Notes: a model not told the origin generated them from the letters alone. Counted from the first letter of the stretch, positions 18,463 through 27,310 are shown. The stretch is DNA of 64,000 nt from Evansella caseinilytica (GCF_900107275.1 NZ_FNPI01000020.1:1-64000); one strand, 5' to 3'. Program-made: numbers and translations.

Positions 18463-21216
18463 ATGGCATACCAACCTGAGGCAGAACTTGAAAAAAACTT
18501 ACATAAACAACTAGTAAATCAAGGCTATCAAGCAGTCAAGATTGCTGACTATGAGGCATTACTAGTTAATTTTAAGCATCAGCTTAACATATTCAATGAA
18601 CATAAACTAAACGGACAGCCATTATCAGATGTAGAATTTAAGAGGATTCTTACTCTAATTGAGGGTAAAAGCATTTACGATTCTGCTAAAATCCTACGTG
18701 ATAAATTATTAATTGAACGTGAAGATGGTACTCAATTATATGTAGAATTGTTAAACACAAAAGATTGGTGTAAAAATCTCTTTCAGGTTACAACACAAAC
18801 CACTGTAACTGGCAGGTACACAAATCGTTATGATGTCACCATCCTAATTAATGGCTTGCCACTCGTTCAAATAGAATTAAAAAGACGAGGATTAGACTTT
18901 AAAGAAGCGTTTAACCAAATCCAACGCTATCGTCGTCATACATTTCATGGTTTATATCGTTTTCTACAAATCTTTATAATAAGCAATGGTGTAGATACAA
19001 AGTATTTTTCGAACTCTGATTATGACATTCAGTTTGGATTTACATTTTTCTGGTCAGATGAAAAAAATGAACTTATTACAAACTTACAGAGTTTCAGTAA
19101 AACATTCTTAAATACATGCCATATTGCGAAGATGATTAGTCGTTATATGGTCATTAATGATACCGATAAAGCATTAATGGTAATGCGTCCTTATCAAGTT
19201 TATGCAGTTGAAGCACTGGTAAAGCGTGCAACCGAAACCAACAACAACGGCTATATCTGGCATACAACTGGTTCGGGTAAAACACTGACTTCTTTTAAAG
19301 CTGGACAAATATTAGCTGATGAGGAAAACATCAAAAAGGTATTCTTTCTTGTCGATCGCCAAGATTTAGACAGTCAAACCATTTCTGAGTTCAACAAGTT
19401 TCAGAAGGGAGCGGTTGACCGAACAGACAAAACGGAAATCCTTATTGAACAAATACAAAATCCAATGAAGCGATTTATTGTGACAACGATACAAAAAATG
19501 AATAATGCTATCAAAAATCCAAAGTACGTTAAAATCATGGAACCGTACAAACAAGAAAAGGTTGTTTTCATCATTGATGAATGCCATCGTAGCCAATTTG
19601 GTGATATGCGAAAAGAGATTGACCGTCACTTTCAGAATGCTCAATACTTTGGTTTTACAGGTACACCTCGATTTGTAGAGAATAAGAGTCAAGATGGACG
19701 TACAACTGCTGATCTTTTTGATAAATGCTTGCATCATTACCTTATTAAAGATGCGATACGTGATGGTAACGTTCTAGGATTTTCAGTAGAATATATTCGT
19801 ACTTTTAATGCTAATATTGATGAAACAGATGGTACAAAAGTACAAGCGATTGATACAGATGAAGTTTGGCATGATGAACAACGTTTAAATTTAGTAGCTG
19901 ACCATATAATTGATAATCATCAACGACGTTCGAAGAGTAAAGGCTATTGTGCTATGTTTGCTGTTGATTCTATTCCTACGTTAATTAAGTATTACGATAT
20001 TTTAAAATCCAAGAATCATGATCTAAAGATTGCTGGAATTTTTTCATATGGGCAAAACGAGGAAAGTGATGGTACAGGTGAACATTCCCGTGAGGCATTA
20101 GACCGTATGATTTTAGATTATAACCAAATGTACGACACAGACTTCTCAACAGAAACGTGGGATCGTTATTTTTCTGATGTATCAAAAAAAGTGAAAAATG
20201 CTCAAATAGATATTTTACTTGTCGTAAAGATGTTCTTAACTGGATTTGATAGCAAGCCACTCAATACACTATATGTAGATAAGAACATGGCATATCATGA
20301 TTTGTTGCAAGCGTATAGCCGTACAAATCGTGTAGAGAAATCGACTAAGCCGTATGGTAATATCGTTTGCTATAGAAATTTAAAAGAAAAAACCGATGAT
20401 GCAATTAAGTTATTCTCTAGAACAGACAACGTTGATACCGTTCTAATGGGTAGCTATGATGAATATTTAAAAGCGTTCAAAGAAGCTGTGAAAAATTTAC
20501 GAGATGTTGCAGTCATTCCTGAAGAAGTAGACGAACTAGAGAGAGAGGAAGATAAGCGGCAATTTATCGTTGCATTCAAAAATGTGACGAAATTCCTTCA
20601 ACGTTTACAATCATTTTCTGATTTTGAGTTTGATGAAACAGAACTAACTATTTCACAGCAATCATATGAAGATTTCAAGAGCAAATATTTCAAGGTGTAC
20701 GAAGATTTTAAGCGTAGCGAAGTGCCAAAGGAATCGATTTTACATGATATCGATTTTGAGTTAGAGCTAATGCATACTGACAAGATTAATGTAAGCTACA
20801 TTTTAAATCTGATAGCAAGCCTTAACACTGAAAATGAAAAGGAACGTGACAAAGAGATTCGATTTATCAAACAAGAATTAGACCATGCATCTGATCCGAA
20901 GTTACGTCTGAAAATCGAGTTGATAAAAGGTTTCTTAGACAAGGTTGCACCAACGTTAGCACCTAACGAATCTGTGATGGATGCATACAATCGTTACGAA
21001 GAAGAAATGAGTGAGCAAGAGCTTTCAACTTTTGCGAAACAAGTAGATATTGAAGACAGTGTATTACGTGAACAAGTATCAACATATGAGTATTCTAGTT
21101 TGATTGAAAAAAATGCGATTATGGATTCTTTATCAGGATCGTTCTTGAAAAAGAATAAAGCAATTAAAGCTATTACATCATTTATCCGTGATTTTACAGA
21201 AAAATACGGAGCATAA
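18463..21216 (+). CDS. hsdR: Type I restriction endonuclease subunit HsdR
   Basis: A 917-residue HsdR. The PD-(D/E)xK nuclease is N-terminal (DVTILINGLPLVQIELKRRG, about residues 125-145, giving the Asp and the E-x-K). The SF2 translocase has Walker A WHTTGSGKTLTSFKA (about 265-280), the DEAH-type box FIIDECHRSQFG (about 370) and GFTGTPRF (motif III). The C terminus is a helical domain that docks to HsdM. It translocates and cuts DNA that lacks the methylation set by HsdS. ATG 18463 is chosen because AAGGAGG is 8 bases upstream. It comes first, before the half-hsdS, hsdM and hsdS. Confidence 0.96.
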   Translation: MAYQPEAELEKNLHKQLVNQGYQAVKIADYEALLVNFKHQLNIFNEHKLNGQPLSDVEFKRILTLIEGKSIYDSAKILRDKLLIEREDGTQLYVELLNTKDWCKNLFQVTTQTTVTGRYTNRYDVTILINGLPLVQIELKRRGLDFKEAFNQIQRYRRHTFHGLYRFLQIFIISNGVDTKYFSNSDYDIQFGFTFFWSDEKNELITNLQSFSKTFLNTCHIAKMISRYMVINDTDKALMVMRPYQVYAVEALVKRATETNNNGYIWHTTGSGKTLTSFKAGQILADEENIKKVFFLVDRQDLDSQTISEFNKFQKGAVDRTDKTEILIEQIQNPMKRFIVTTIQKMNNAIKNPKYVKIMEPYKQEKVVFIIDECHRSQFGDMRKEIDRHFQNAQYFGFTGTPRFVENKSQDGRTTADLFDKCLHHYLIKDAIRDGNVLGFSVEYIRTFNANIDETDGTKVQAIDTDEVWHDEQRLNLVADHIIDNHQRRSKSKGYCAMFAVDSIPTLIKYYDILKSKNHDLKIAGIFSYGQNEESDGTGEHSREALDRMILDYNQMYDTDFSTETWDRYFSDVSKKVKNAQIDILLVVKMFLTGFDSKPLNTLYVDKNMAYHDLLQAYSRTNRVEKSTKPYGNIVCYRNLKEKTDDAIKLFSRTDNVDTVLMGSYDEYLKAFKEAVKNLRDVAVIPEEVDELEREEDKRQFIVAFKNVTKFLQRLQSFSDFEFDETELTISQQSYEDFKSKYFKVYEDFKRSEVPKESILHDIDFELELMHTDKINVSYILNLIASLNTENEKERDKEIRFIKQELDHASDPKLRLKIELIKGFLDKVAPTLAPNESVMDAYNRYEEEMSEQELSTFAKQVDIEDSVLREQVSTYEYSSLIEKNAIMDSLSGSFLKKNKAIKAITSFIRDFTEKYGA

Positions 21217-21377
21217 ACCCTATTTTACATAATTAAAGAGCGCTAGTTTAGTGCTCTTTTTATGTTATTTTAAAAAATATCAATTAAATAACAAATACAC
21301 ACTTGATATTTTTAAAAATATCACTTATATTTATTTTGTGAGGTTTGATATATTTAAAAATAACAAGGAGGTGTGCA

Positions 21378-21962
21378 ATGAAACTCTATAGATTAGCTAA
21401 TTTTACACAAGGTGCATTTACAAACCGTTTAGAAACATCATCCTCAGATGTAGAAACATCAAAAGTTAAACCGCTATCATTGAAGGAATTTAATGAAACG
21501 CTAGGCTTAGCATATCGAATTTCAAATGAAAAAAATATGGAAATTACTGTACCGAAAGAAAAATTGGTACCTCAACTGCTAACTGACACATTCAGTCTTA
21601 TTCTACATACGCATACACAGAAAGTCGCTCTGTTACCTGAGAAATATAGCGGTTTATTATTAACAAATAACTTTATAAAAATCGAATTAACAAGTGGTGT
21701 AGATGCAGACTTCTTTCAGTGGTACTTTAATGAACATCCTTCCATCCAAAAGCAACTGTCTGTTTTAAGTGAAGGAACAGTCATTTCATTATTGAAACTG
21801 TCCCATTTAAAGGATTTAGATATTGACCTACCACCTATTGAGAAGCAAATCATTATAGGGAAAATTGCTAAGCTTAAAAAGAGAAAAAAAATATTGATGG
21901 CTGAAAAATTAGAACTACATCAGCGTTACATTCAGCAAAAGTTGATTAAAAGCATTAACTAA
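21378..21962 (+). CDS. Half-size HsdS-like specificity protein (single TRD)
   Basis: A 194-residue protein about half the length of a normal HsdS. It has one target-recognition-domain-like part ending in LKLSHLKDLDIDLPPIEKQ and one long helix (IAKLKKRKKILMAEKLELHQRYI), which is the spacer helix of Type I S subunits; the arrangement equals one half of the complete HsdS at 23552. AAGGAGGTG precedes the ATG at 21378. It sits between hsdR and hsdM in the same orientation and has no inverted repeat with hsdS that I can see. It may dimerise, or pair with the full HsdS, and give other specificity. It could also be a relic. Confidence 0.78.
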   Translation: MKLYRLANFTQGAFTNRLETSSSDVETSKVKPLSLKEFNETLGLAYRISNEKNMEITVPKEKLVPQLLTDTFSLILHTHTQKVALLPEKYSGLLLTNNFIKIELTSGVDADFFQWYFNEHPSIQKQLSVLSEGTVISLLKLSHLKDLDIDLPPIEKQIIIGKIAKLKKRKKILMAEKLELHQRYIQQKLIKSIN

Positions 21963-21993
21963 AACTAATAATCCAATTTAGGAGGAATTAACG

Positions 21994-23547
21994 ATGACGA
22001 CGAGTGAAAAGCAACGACAGCAACAATCTGAACTGCATAAAAAATTATGGGTGATGGCAAATGACTTACGTGGTCAAATGGATGCCAATGAATTTAAGGA
22101 TTATATTTTAGGATTAATTTTTTATCGTTATTTATCCGAAAAAGTAGAAACACGTGCAAAGAAATTACTTAAGGACGATAATATATCTTATTTAGAAGCA
22201 TGGGAAAATGAAGAGTATCGTGAAGACTTAGCTGAGTATCTTATTGAAGAGTTGGGTTATGTAGTAGAGCCTCAATTCCTATTCTCACGCTTCCTTGAAG
22301 AAATTGAAAAAGGGGCAAATGGTAATTTTGATGTAGAGATGCTACAAAACGGTGTAAAAGCAATTGAATCATCTACTTTAGGTACTGAAAGCCAAGACGA
22401 CTTCCAAAACCTTTTCGATGATATGGATTTAACTTCTTCACGTTTAGGACGTACTGTTAAGGATCGAACAAGTTTAATCAGCAAAGTCATTGTTAACATT
22501 GCAAGTATTCCCTTTTTACAAGATGATGTAGAAATTGATGTTTTAGGTGACGCATACGAGTATATGATTTCTCAGTTCGCAGCAAATGCAGGAAAGAAAG
22601 CTGGCGAGTTTTATACACCACAACAAGTATCTAAAATCTTAGCGAAGATTGTGACTGCTGGAAAATCCGAAATTCGTGATGTATATGACGGAGCTTGTGG
22701 TTCAGGTTCGTTACTACTTCGTGTAGGTAAAGAAACGAAGGTTTACAAATATTACGGACAAGAAAAAGTATCAACAACTTACAATCTAGCTCGAATGAAT
22801 ATGTTACTACATGATGTTCCATACCAACGTTTCGATATTCAAAATGCTGATACATTAGAAGAACCACAACATATCGAACAGCGATTTGAAGCAATCGTTG
22901 CCAATCCACCATACTCAGCAAAATGGAGTGCAGATGACAAATTCAAAGAGGATGAACGCTTTAGCGCATATGCTAAATTAGCACCAAAATCAAAAGCAGA
23001 CTTTGCCTTCATTCAACACTTTATACATCAACTAGATGATAACGGTACAATGGCAGTCGTGTTACCACATGGTGTCCTATTCCGAGCAGCAGCAGAAGAA
23101 GCGATCCGTAAATATTTAATTGAAGAAAAAAATTACTTAGACGCAATCATTGGTTTGCCAGCAAATATTTTCTACGGTACAAGTATTCCAACATGTATCC
23201 TTGTATTCAAAAAGTGCCGTAAGCATGATGATAATGTATTATTTATTGATGCCTCCAATGAATTTGAAAAAGGGAAAAACCAAAACCTTTTATCAGATGA
23301 GCATGTTGAAAAAATTATCACCACATTCTTAAGTCGTGAGACAATCGAAAAGTATTCATACGCAGCGACAATAAAGGAAATTAAAGAAAATGATTATAAC
23401 TTAAATATTCCTCGCTACGTGGATACATTCGAAGAAGAAGAACCTATAGATTTACAAGCTGTCACACAACGTCTGAATGAAATCGATGAAGAAATAAAAG
23501 AAGTGGATCGTGAACTAGAGAAATATTTTAAAGAGTTGGGGGTTTAA
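21994..23547 (+). CDS. hsdM: Type I DNA methyltransferase subunit HsdM
   Basis: A 517-residue N6-adenine methyltransferase. The N-terminal helical domain (about 1-165) is followed by AGEFYTPQQVS (about 203), the SAM-binding motif I DGACGSGSLLLR (about 231) and the catalytic motif IV ANPPYSAKW (about 303). With two copies per HsdS it forms the modification enzyme, and with HsdR the restriction complex. TTAGGAGGA is 7 bases before the ATG. HsdS follows after 4 bases. Confidence 0.97.
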   Translation: MTTSEKQRQQQSELHKKLWVMANDLRGQMDANEFKDYILGLIFYRYLSEKVETRAKKLLKDDNISYLEAWENEEYREDLAEYLIEELGYVVEPQFLFSRFLEEIEKGANGNFDVEMLQNGVKAIESSTLGTESQDDFQNLFDDMDLTSSRLGRTVKDRTSLISKVIVNIASIPFLQDDVEIDVLGDAYEYMISQFAANAGKKAGEFYTPQQVSKILAKIVTAGKSEIRDVYDGACGSGSLLLRVGKETKVYKYYGQEKVSTTYNLARMNMLLHDVPYQRFDIQNADTLEEPQHIEQRFEAIVANPPYSAKWSADDKFKEDERFSAYAKLAPKSKADFAFIQHFIHQLDDNGTMAVVLPHGVLFRAAAEEAIRKYLIEEKNYLDAIIGLPANIFYGTSIPTCILVFKKCRKHDDNVLFIDASNEFEKGKNQNLLSDEHVEKIITTFLSRETIEKYSYAATIKEIKENDYNLNIPRYVDTFEEEEPIDLQAVTQRLNEIDEEIKEVDRELEKYFKELGV

Positions 23548-23551
23548 TTTA

Positions 23552-24733
23552 ATGTATCAACTTGAAAAATTAAGATCCCAAACTTCACACTATCAATTAA
23601 AAGATATTGTAGAAAGAGTTGTTAAACCCGTTGAAGTGACGCCTGAAAAAAAGTACACACAAATTGGTATTCGCTCTCATGGTAAAGGGATTTTTATAAA
23701 AGAAGAGGTAACAGGAAAGGAATTAGGAAATAAACGTGTTTTTTGGATAGAACCAAATTGTTTCATTGTAAATATTGTTTTTGCTTGGGAAAGAGCTGTA
23801 GCTAGAACTACCTTTGTTCATAATGGCTTAATAGCTTCACATCGCTTTCCTATGTATAAATTAGACGATATGAAAGTGGATTTAGACTACTTTACAAGAT
23901 TATTTTTAACTAATAAAGGAAAAACACTGTTAGAATTAGCTTCTCCTGGAGGAGCAGGGCGAAATAAAACACTGGGACAAAAAGAGTTTTTAAATCTAGA
24001 AATTGATTTACCTAATATTCAAATACAAAAGTTTATTTCTTCTTTCTTAGAAAAACTAGATAATAAAATCTTACTTCAGGAAGAAAAAATTAACTTGTTG
24101 CGTGATCAGAGAAAAGGCTATATTAAAAAAATCTTCACACAAGAATTGCGATTTAAAGATGATAAGGGGCATGAATTTTCTAAGTGGAGTCCTAGTACAC
24201 TGAGTAAAATAGCTAATATAACTATGGGTTTTACTCCAGATACAAAAAATAATGACTTTTGGGAAGGTGATATACCATGGCTAACCATTGCTGGTTTAAA
24301 CAACAAATATATTTATACAGGTAATAAATTTATCACTTCAAGTGCTACTCTTGGTAAAGAAATAGTGCCTAAAGACACTTTAATAATGAGTTTTAAATTA
24401 TCAATTGGTAAGTTAGCTATTATAAAAGAACCTTTATATACTAATGAAGCCATATGTCATTTTTCTTGGAAAACCAACAATATTAGCAATGAATATATAT
24501 ACTACTATCTATCTTCAATTAACGTTCCAAGTTTTGGTTCAAGAGCAGCTAAAGGCATTACTTTAAATAAAGATAGCTTAAATTCAATCGTAATCGAGTT
24601 ACCATGTATTGAAGAACAAAATAAAATCGCTAATTTTTTATCCGCAATAGACAAAAAAATTAACATTGAAGAAAATCGTTTAAATTTATTACTAAATCAG
24701 AAACAAGCCTTCACGCAACATATGTTCATTTAA
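23552..24733 (+). CDS. hsdS: Type I specificity subunit HsdS
   Basis: A 393-residue HsdS with two target recognition domains (about 1-165 and 200-355), each followed by a conserved helical spacer: FLEKLDNKILLQEEKINLL and FLSAIDKKINIEENRLNLL. The two spacers space the half-sites of a bipartite DNA target. Upstream motif pairs LEIDLPNIQIQ and VIELPCIEEQ mark the ends of both TRDs. The recognition sequence cannot be read from the sequence. The start is 4 bases after hsdM. Confidence 0.94.
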   Translation: MYQLEKLRSQTSHYQLKDIVERVVKPVEVTPEKKYTQIGIRSHGKGIFIKEEVTGKELGNKRVFWIEPNCFIVNIVFAWERAVARTTFVHNGLIASHRFPMYKLDDMKVDLDYFTRLFLTNKGKTLLELASPGGAGRNKTLGQKEFLNLEIDLPNIQIQKFISSFLEKLDNKILLQEEKINLLRDQRKGYIKKIFTQELRFKDDKGHEFSKWSPSTLSKIANITMGFTPDTKNNDFWEGDIPWLTIAGLNNKYIYTGNKFITSSATLGKEIVPKDTLIMSFKLSIGKLAIIKEPLYTNEAICHFSWKTNNISNEYIYYYLSSINVPSFGSRAAKGITLNKDSLNSIVIELPCIEEQNKIANFLSAIDKKINIEENRLNLLLNQKQAFTQHMFI

Positions 24734-24738
24734 TGGAA

Positions 24739-24778
24739 ACAGCACCGTCCATAGTAATGGAGTGGTGCTGTATCTTTT
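24739..24778 (+). terminator. Terminator after hsdS
   Basis: ACAGCACC pairs with GGTGCTGT (24764-24771), with an inner TCCAT/ATGGA stem, followed by ATCTTTTAT. It closes the RM operon. Confidence 0.75.
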
Positions 24779-24881
24779 ATAAAAAACCTTATTTATTTAG
24801 GGTACGGTTCATCTCGACTAATTGTAAGGTGGAAAACCTCTTATGTTCCCCTTCCTATATGGTATAATAAAATAAAATACC

Positions 24882-24910
24882 GTGCCAATACCGTGCCAAG
24901 TTCGTGCCAA
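24882..24910. promoter_or_regulatory. Right integrase arm-type sites (three GTGCCAA)
   Basis: GTGCCAA at 24882, 24893 and 24904, with exact 11-bp steps, about 105 bp inside attR. It mirrors the two-copy set at the left end. Confidence 0.65.
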
Positions 24911-25013
24911 CTTGATATTATAATCCATTTTAAACCATTTGAAGAAATGGCTATATATCAAAGGTTTAAGCGGTTTTGTTGTGAATCAGTCCATCCCATT
25001 TCGAGCAAACTTA

Positions 25014-25046
25014 ATCAAGTTCGAGATGGAAGGGTCGATTGGGTAA
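25014..25046. repeat. attR core: 33-bp direct repeat
   Basis: Exact copy of 11224-11256, i.e. the last 11 codons of sufB including the stop codon, without the rest of the gene. Confidence 0.93.
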
Positions 25047-25185
25047 TAAAGAATTAACCTTTGGATATCAATGGTTGGAGCGGTTTTAAAACGGGTGAAA
25101 TCGCAGGCATGCCGAGGGGTGTTATTTTAACCGTTAAGGAAGGAGGCGAACTTTTAAAGTTCGTCTTCTTCTATTTGTCCAGTAA
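25047..25185. other. Relic of an element left end beyond attR
   Basis: AACCTTTGGATATCAATGG here resembles AACCTTTATATATCAAAGG after attL (11255). At 25142-25176 the sequence GGAGGCGAACTTTTAAAGTT and the following GTCTTCTTCTATTT match 11351-11386, which is the 3' end of the integrase gene, apart from single changes. Read on the minus strand it gives IEEDEL, a stop, then KFAS, the same as the integrase C terminus. It is a decayed integrase end, colinear with the left end of the element. Confidence 0.7.
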
Positions 25186-25492
25186 TCCCGTCAAAAAGGA
25201 GATTAATCTCGTCGTGACAGCAAATAATCCCGTCAGTAAGCCCGTTATTTCCGTCAACTGTCGGGAGAAGTCCCCCGCGCGAAGAAAATCCCGCCGATGT
25301 TGTGCGTGCTTCCATCGATTTGACCAATATCTAGATAATTCAACACGGGCTTCATTACAGTATTCCTTCTTCATAAAGATCAATGTCTAATCAACGTATG
25401 TTGATTTCTAAAAGAAATATATTGTAAAAGTTTTTGCGATTTGAAATAATTGTTATTGAACTAATGAAGCATTAGAATTAATAAAGCTTACT
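25186..25492. other. Intergenic, no gene identified
   Basis: A minus-strand reading frame of 70 codons (25171-25383) has a repetitive LLTGLF/FLTGLL pattern. It has no convincing ribosome binding site and overlaps the integrase relic, so it is not called as a gene. Confidence 0.4.
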
Positions 25493-25510
25493 TTGGATTT
25501 GGAGAGGTAT

Positions 25511-25963
25511 ATGGATTTATTGGATACGCTTATGAGTAAAAGAATGAAAACAAGAGAAGTACCACATTGGGGTGCTTATTTAAGAAAACAATGGGAAACT
25601 GAATTTGCAAATCATTTGAGTGATGAGAAAAAGAAGTCCATCCACCTTGATGATGGAAATGGTGCATGTGGATACTTATGGCATATATTTAGTTATAAAA
25701 CAAAAGAATGCTTAGAAAGTAAAAAAGCGGAATTAGCATTTGAGAGGGAACAGAAAGATTTTTGCTACATTTTCTATCAACATACTAATGATGTCTTCAT
25801 CGTAGAGAATGCTTCAGCATTAAAAGCAAAAGACTTATTGAATGAAGAGGATATATACATCACGGATAAATCGTTCACTTGGACATTTATTATAACTCAT
25901 GAAAAAGGCAGCTATGGTCCTTATTTCAGCACTAATAATAAACGAAATGCTGTATTCAAGTAA
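25511..25963 (+). CDS. DUF4275-family protein
   Basis: About 150 residues with the DUF4275 pattern: WETEFANHLSDEKK, CGYLWHIFSYKTKECL, KDFCYIFYQHTNDV, DIYITDKSFTWTFIITHE and a C-terminal YGPYFS. The family is small, cytosolic and found mostly in Bacillales; no function is known to me. GGAGAGG lies just before ATG 25511; a TTG six codons upstream is also possible. It lies outside the integrated element but close to its relic. Nothing in the neighbourhood suggests a role. Confidence 0.75.
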   Translation: MDLLDTLMSKRMKTREVPHWGAYLRKQWETEFANHLSDEKKKSIHLDDGNGACGYLWHIFSYKTKECLESKKAELAFEREQKDFCYIFYQHTNDVFIVENASALKAKDLLNEEDIYITDKSFTWTFIITHEKGSYGPYFSTNNKRNAVFK

Positions 25964-26104
25964 TGAAACATCAATCGATAAGAGATACAACAACAAACTT
26001 GAAAATACTGGAGAAAGAAGCATTAAAAATGTCGTGTAAGCGGATTGTAAAGTCTAAGCTAGTTAAAACAAACAGTTCTGGTTTGAAATAATTAAGTAGG
26101 TGGA

Positions 26105-26549
26105 ATGATGAAAAAAAAAATTGGCGCTGATTTTATTTTTTATCCTCCTGATTAGTTTGATTTTCATCGGTTGGAAGTATATTCAATCTTCTGATGATCA
26201 AAAAGAGGGGATTGCATTAACAATCAAGAGTGTGGAGGAAATCGATTTTCCTTATGAAATAACGATGAACTATTTGGAGGAAACTGAAGCGTTAGTATCG
26301 AACCCTAATATAAAGAAGGGGACAGAAACCCATCATTCCGCATTTCAAAACGGCGAAGCTTCGATGCGTATTGTTTATGGAGCGGGAAAAGAAAGGGAAG
26401 AGATTTTAATTGCTTATCTTGACAGTAACCTGAAACGGTTGAATGTGAAAATTTTTTTCGAGCAAAAAGAAAATGAGTTAATTCTCCATGTTACTGAAAA
26501 TAGTAGTTATACTGAAAATCAAGAAGCGATTATTTTGCCGATGCAATAA
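26105..26549 (+). pseudogene. Membrane-anchored small protein with a poly-A frameshift after its start codon
   Basis: From 26121 the frame encodes a hydrophobic N-terminal segment (LALILFFILLISLIFIGW), then about 120 soluble residues (KYIQSSDDQKEG... to ILPMQ). The natural start is ATGATG at 26105/26108 with AGGTGG upstream, but it is separated from the frame by ten A residues (26111-26120). With nine A it would read MKKKLALILFFILL, a textbook signal anchor. As read, translation from ATG stops after about 15 codons. The cause may be a sequencing error, slippage-based phase variation or real decay. Family unknown. Confidence 0.65.
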
Positions 26550-26668
26550 GTCAAGACCGTCATTCAATTGCTTTACTTTTGTAGCTTATGAAAAAACTAT
26601 GCTAATTAATGGTGTTGATTTTATGCATAATTTTAGGGAACCTAATCGCAGAGTAGATTCCCTTTTTT

Positions 26669-26697
26669 CTTGCACTAACGCTCTTCGTTAGTGTAAG
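26669..26697 (+). terminator. Terminator hairpin
   Basis: CTTGCACTAACG (26669-26680) pairs with CGTTAGTGTAAG (26686-26697), with one G-U pair. A T run precedes it and an AAGAAGAA follows, so it may act for the leftward grpB-like gene as well. Confidence 0.65.
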
Positions 26698-26711
26698 AAG
26701 AATAGCACATT

Positions 26712-27310
26712 TTATTTAGCTAATAAGCAACACTTATTAAGCGCGTTCTTATAAAGGAATCTACAATATCCTCCGTTCTGTTCCGCTGCGTTTGCTCTTT
26801 CTATTATTTTCTTTGCTATCAAATATTTGGCATCTGCATAATCTTGTACGTGTTTCCATTTACGTTGTGCTAAATGACGCTTGACACTTCCATATTTATC
26901 TCGATCGGAATGGTTCGTTCTTAACCAATTACGAAAGCACAACATTTGATCCACCTCTGATGATCCTTCGCTAAATACGTGCAGATTGATATCTGTATCA
27001 GGACCTTTAAAGAGTCGGTGTTCAAACCACTCTAGTTCCCGTATACGTAAAATGTAGTCAGCGTCCTCCAAGTCAGAAACATAAGTCGCTTCGTCTGCAG
27101 AGTCTCTTACAACCAACAAAATATCAATCATCGGCTTTGCACATAGTCCCGGCACTGAAGTGGAGCCAACATGTTCTAACTGTAAAACTTTGTTTCCAAG
27201 GATGGCACGAATCCGTTCAGCCTCTTGTGCAAATAACTTTGGTCAGGCTGGATCATACTCCAGGAGCGTAATCGTGGCATTGTGGGGTTGAAGTTCCCCA
27301 ACGATAACCT
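26712..27310 (-). pseudogene. GrpB-like (UPF0157) nucleotidyltransferase-fold protein, nonsense codon
   Basis: The 147 residues from 27155 (SVPGLCAKPMIDILLVVRDS... to NKCCLLAK) match the UPF0157/GrpB family, which has a nucleotidyltransferase fold (the DILLVV strand). Codons upstream continue the family sequence in the same frame (FAQEAERIRAILGNKVLQLE then HVGSTSV), but are cut by TGA at 27243-27245 where family members have Trp in a YDPxWPKLF motif. A single G-to-A change would explain it. The expected start codon near 27305 is also not clear. It is thus a recent pseudogene; a shorter protein from ATG 27155 would lack the beginning of the fold. Confidence 0.8.

Larger units (their letters stand above)
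11224..25046. mobile_element. Integrative element (phage-satellite-like island) with a Type I RM system
   Basis: This 13.8-kb element is bounded by 33-bp direct repeats of the sufB end. In order it has: integrase (-), Xre repressor (-), operators, small HTH (+), D5-type replication helicase (+), iteron origin, phage-type small protein, ClpP-type prohead protease, RHH-like protein, convergent small membrane protein (-), hsdR, half-hsdS, hsdM, hsdS. Its DNA is visibly more AT-rich than the chromosome around it. Integrase next to a divergent repressor, then Rep and an iteron origin, is the order seen in phage-inducible chromosomal islands (SaPI-like). Terminase, portal, capsid, tail and lysis genes are all missing. 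It is not a classic ICE: no relaxase or conjugation gene is seen. Confidence 0.85.

Noticed and set aside
21378-24733. Phase-variable inversion between the half-hsdS and hsdS
   Set aside because: Both genes have the same orientation, no recombinase lies between them, and I see no long inverted repeat.
11224-25046. Integrative conjugative element or complete prophage
   Set aside because: No relaxase, coupling protein or mating-pair genes; no terminase, portal, capsid, tail or lysis genes.
25171-25383. Minus-strand 70-codon frame with repetitive LLTGLF segments
   Set aside because: It overlaps the integrase relic, has no good start site, and may be a decayed sequence only.
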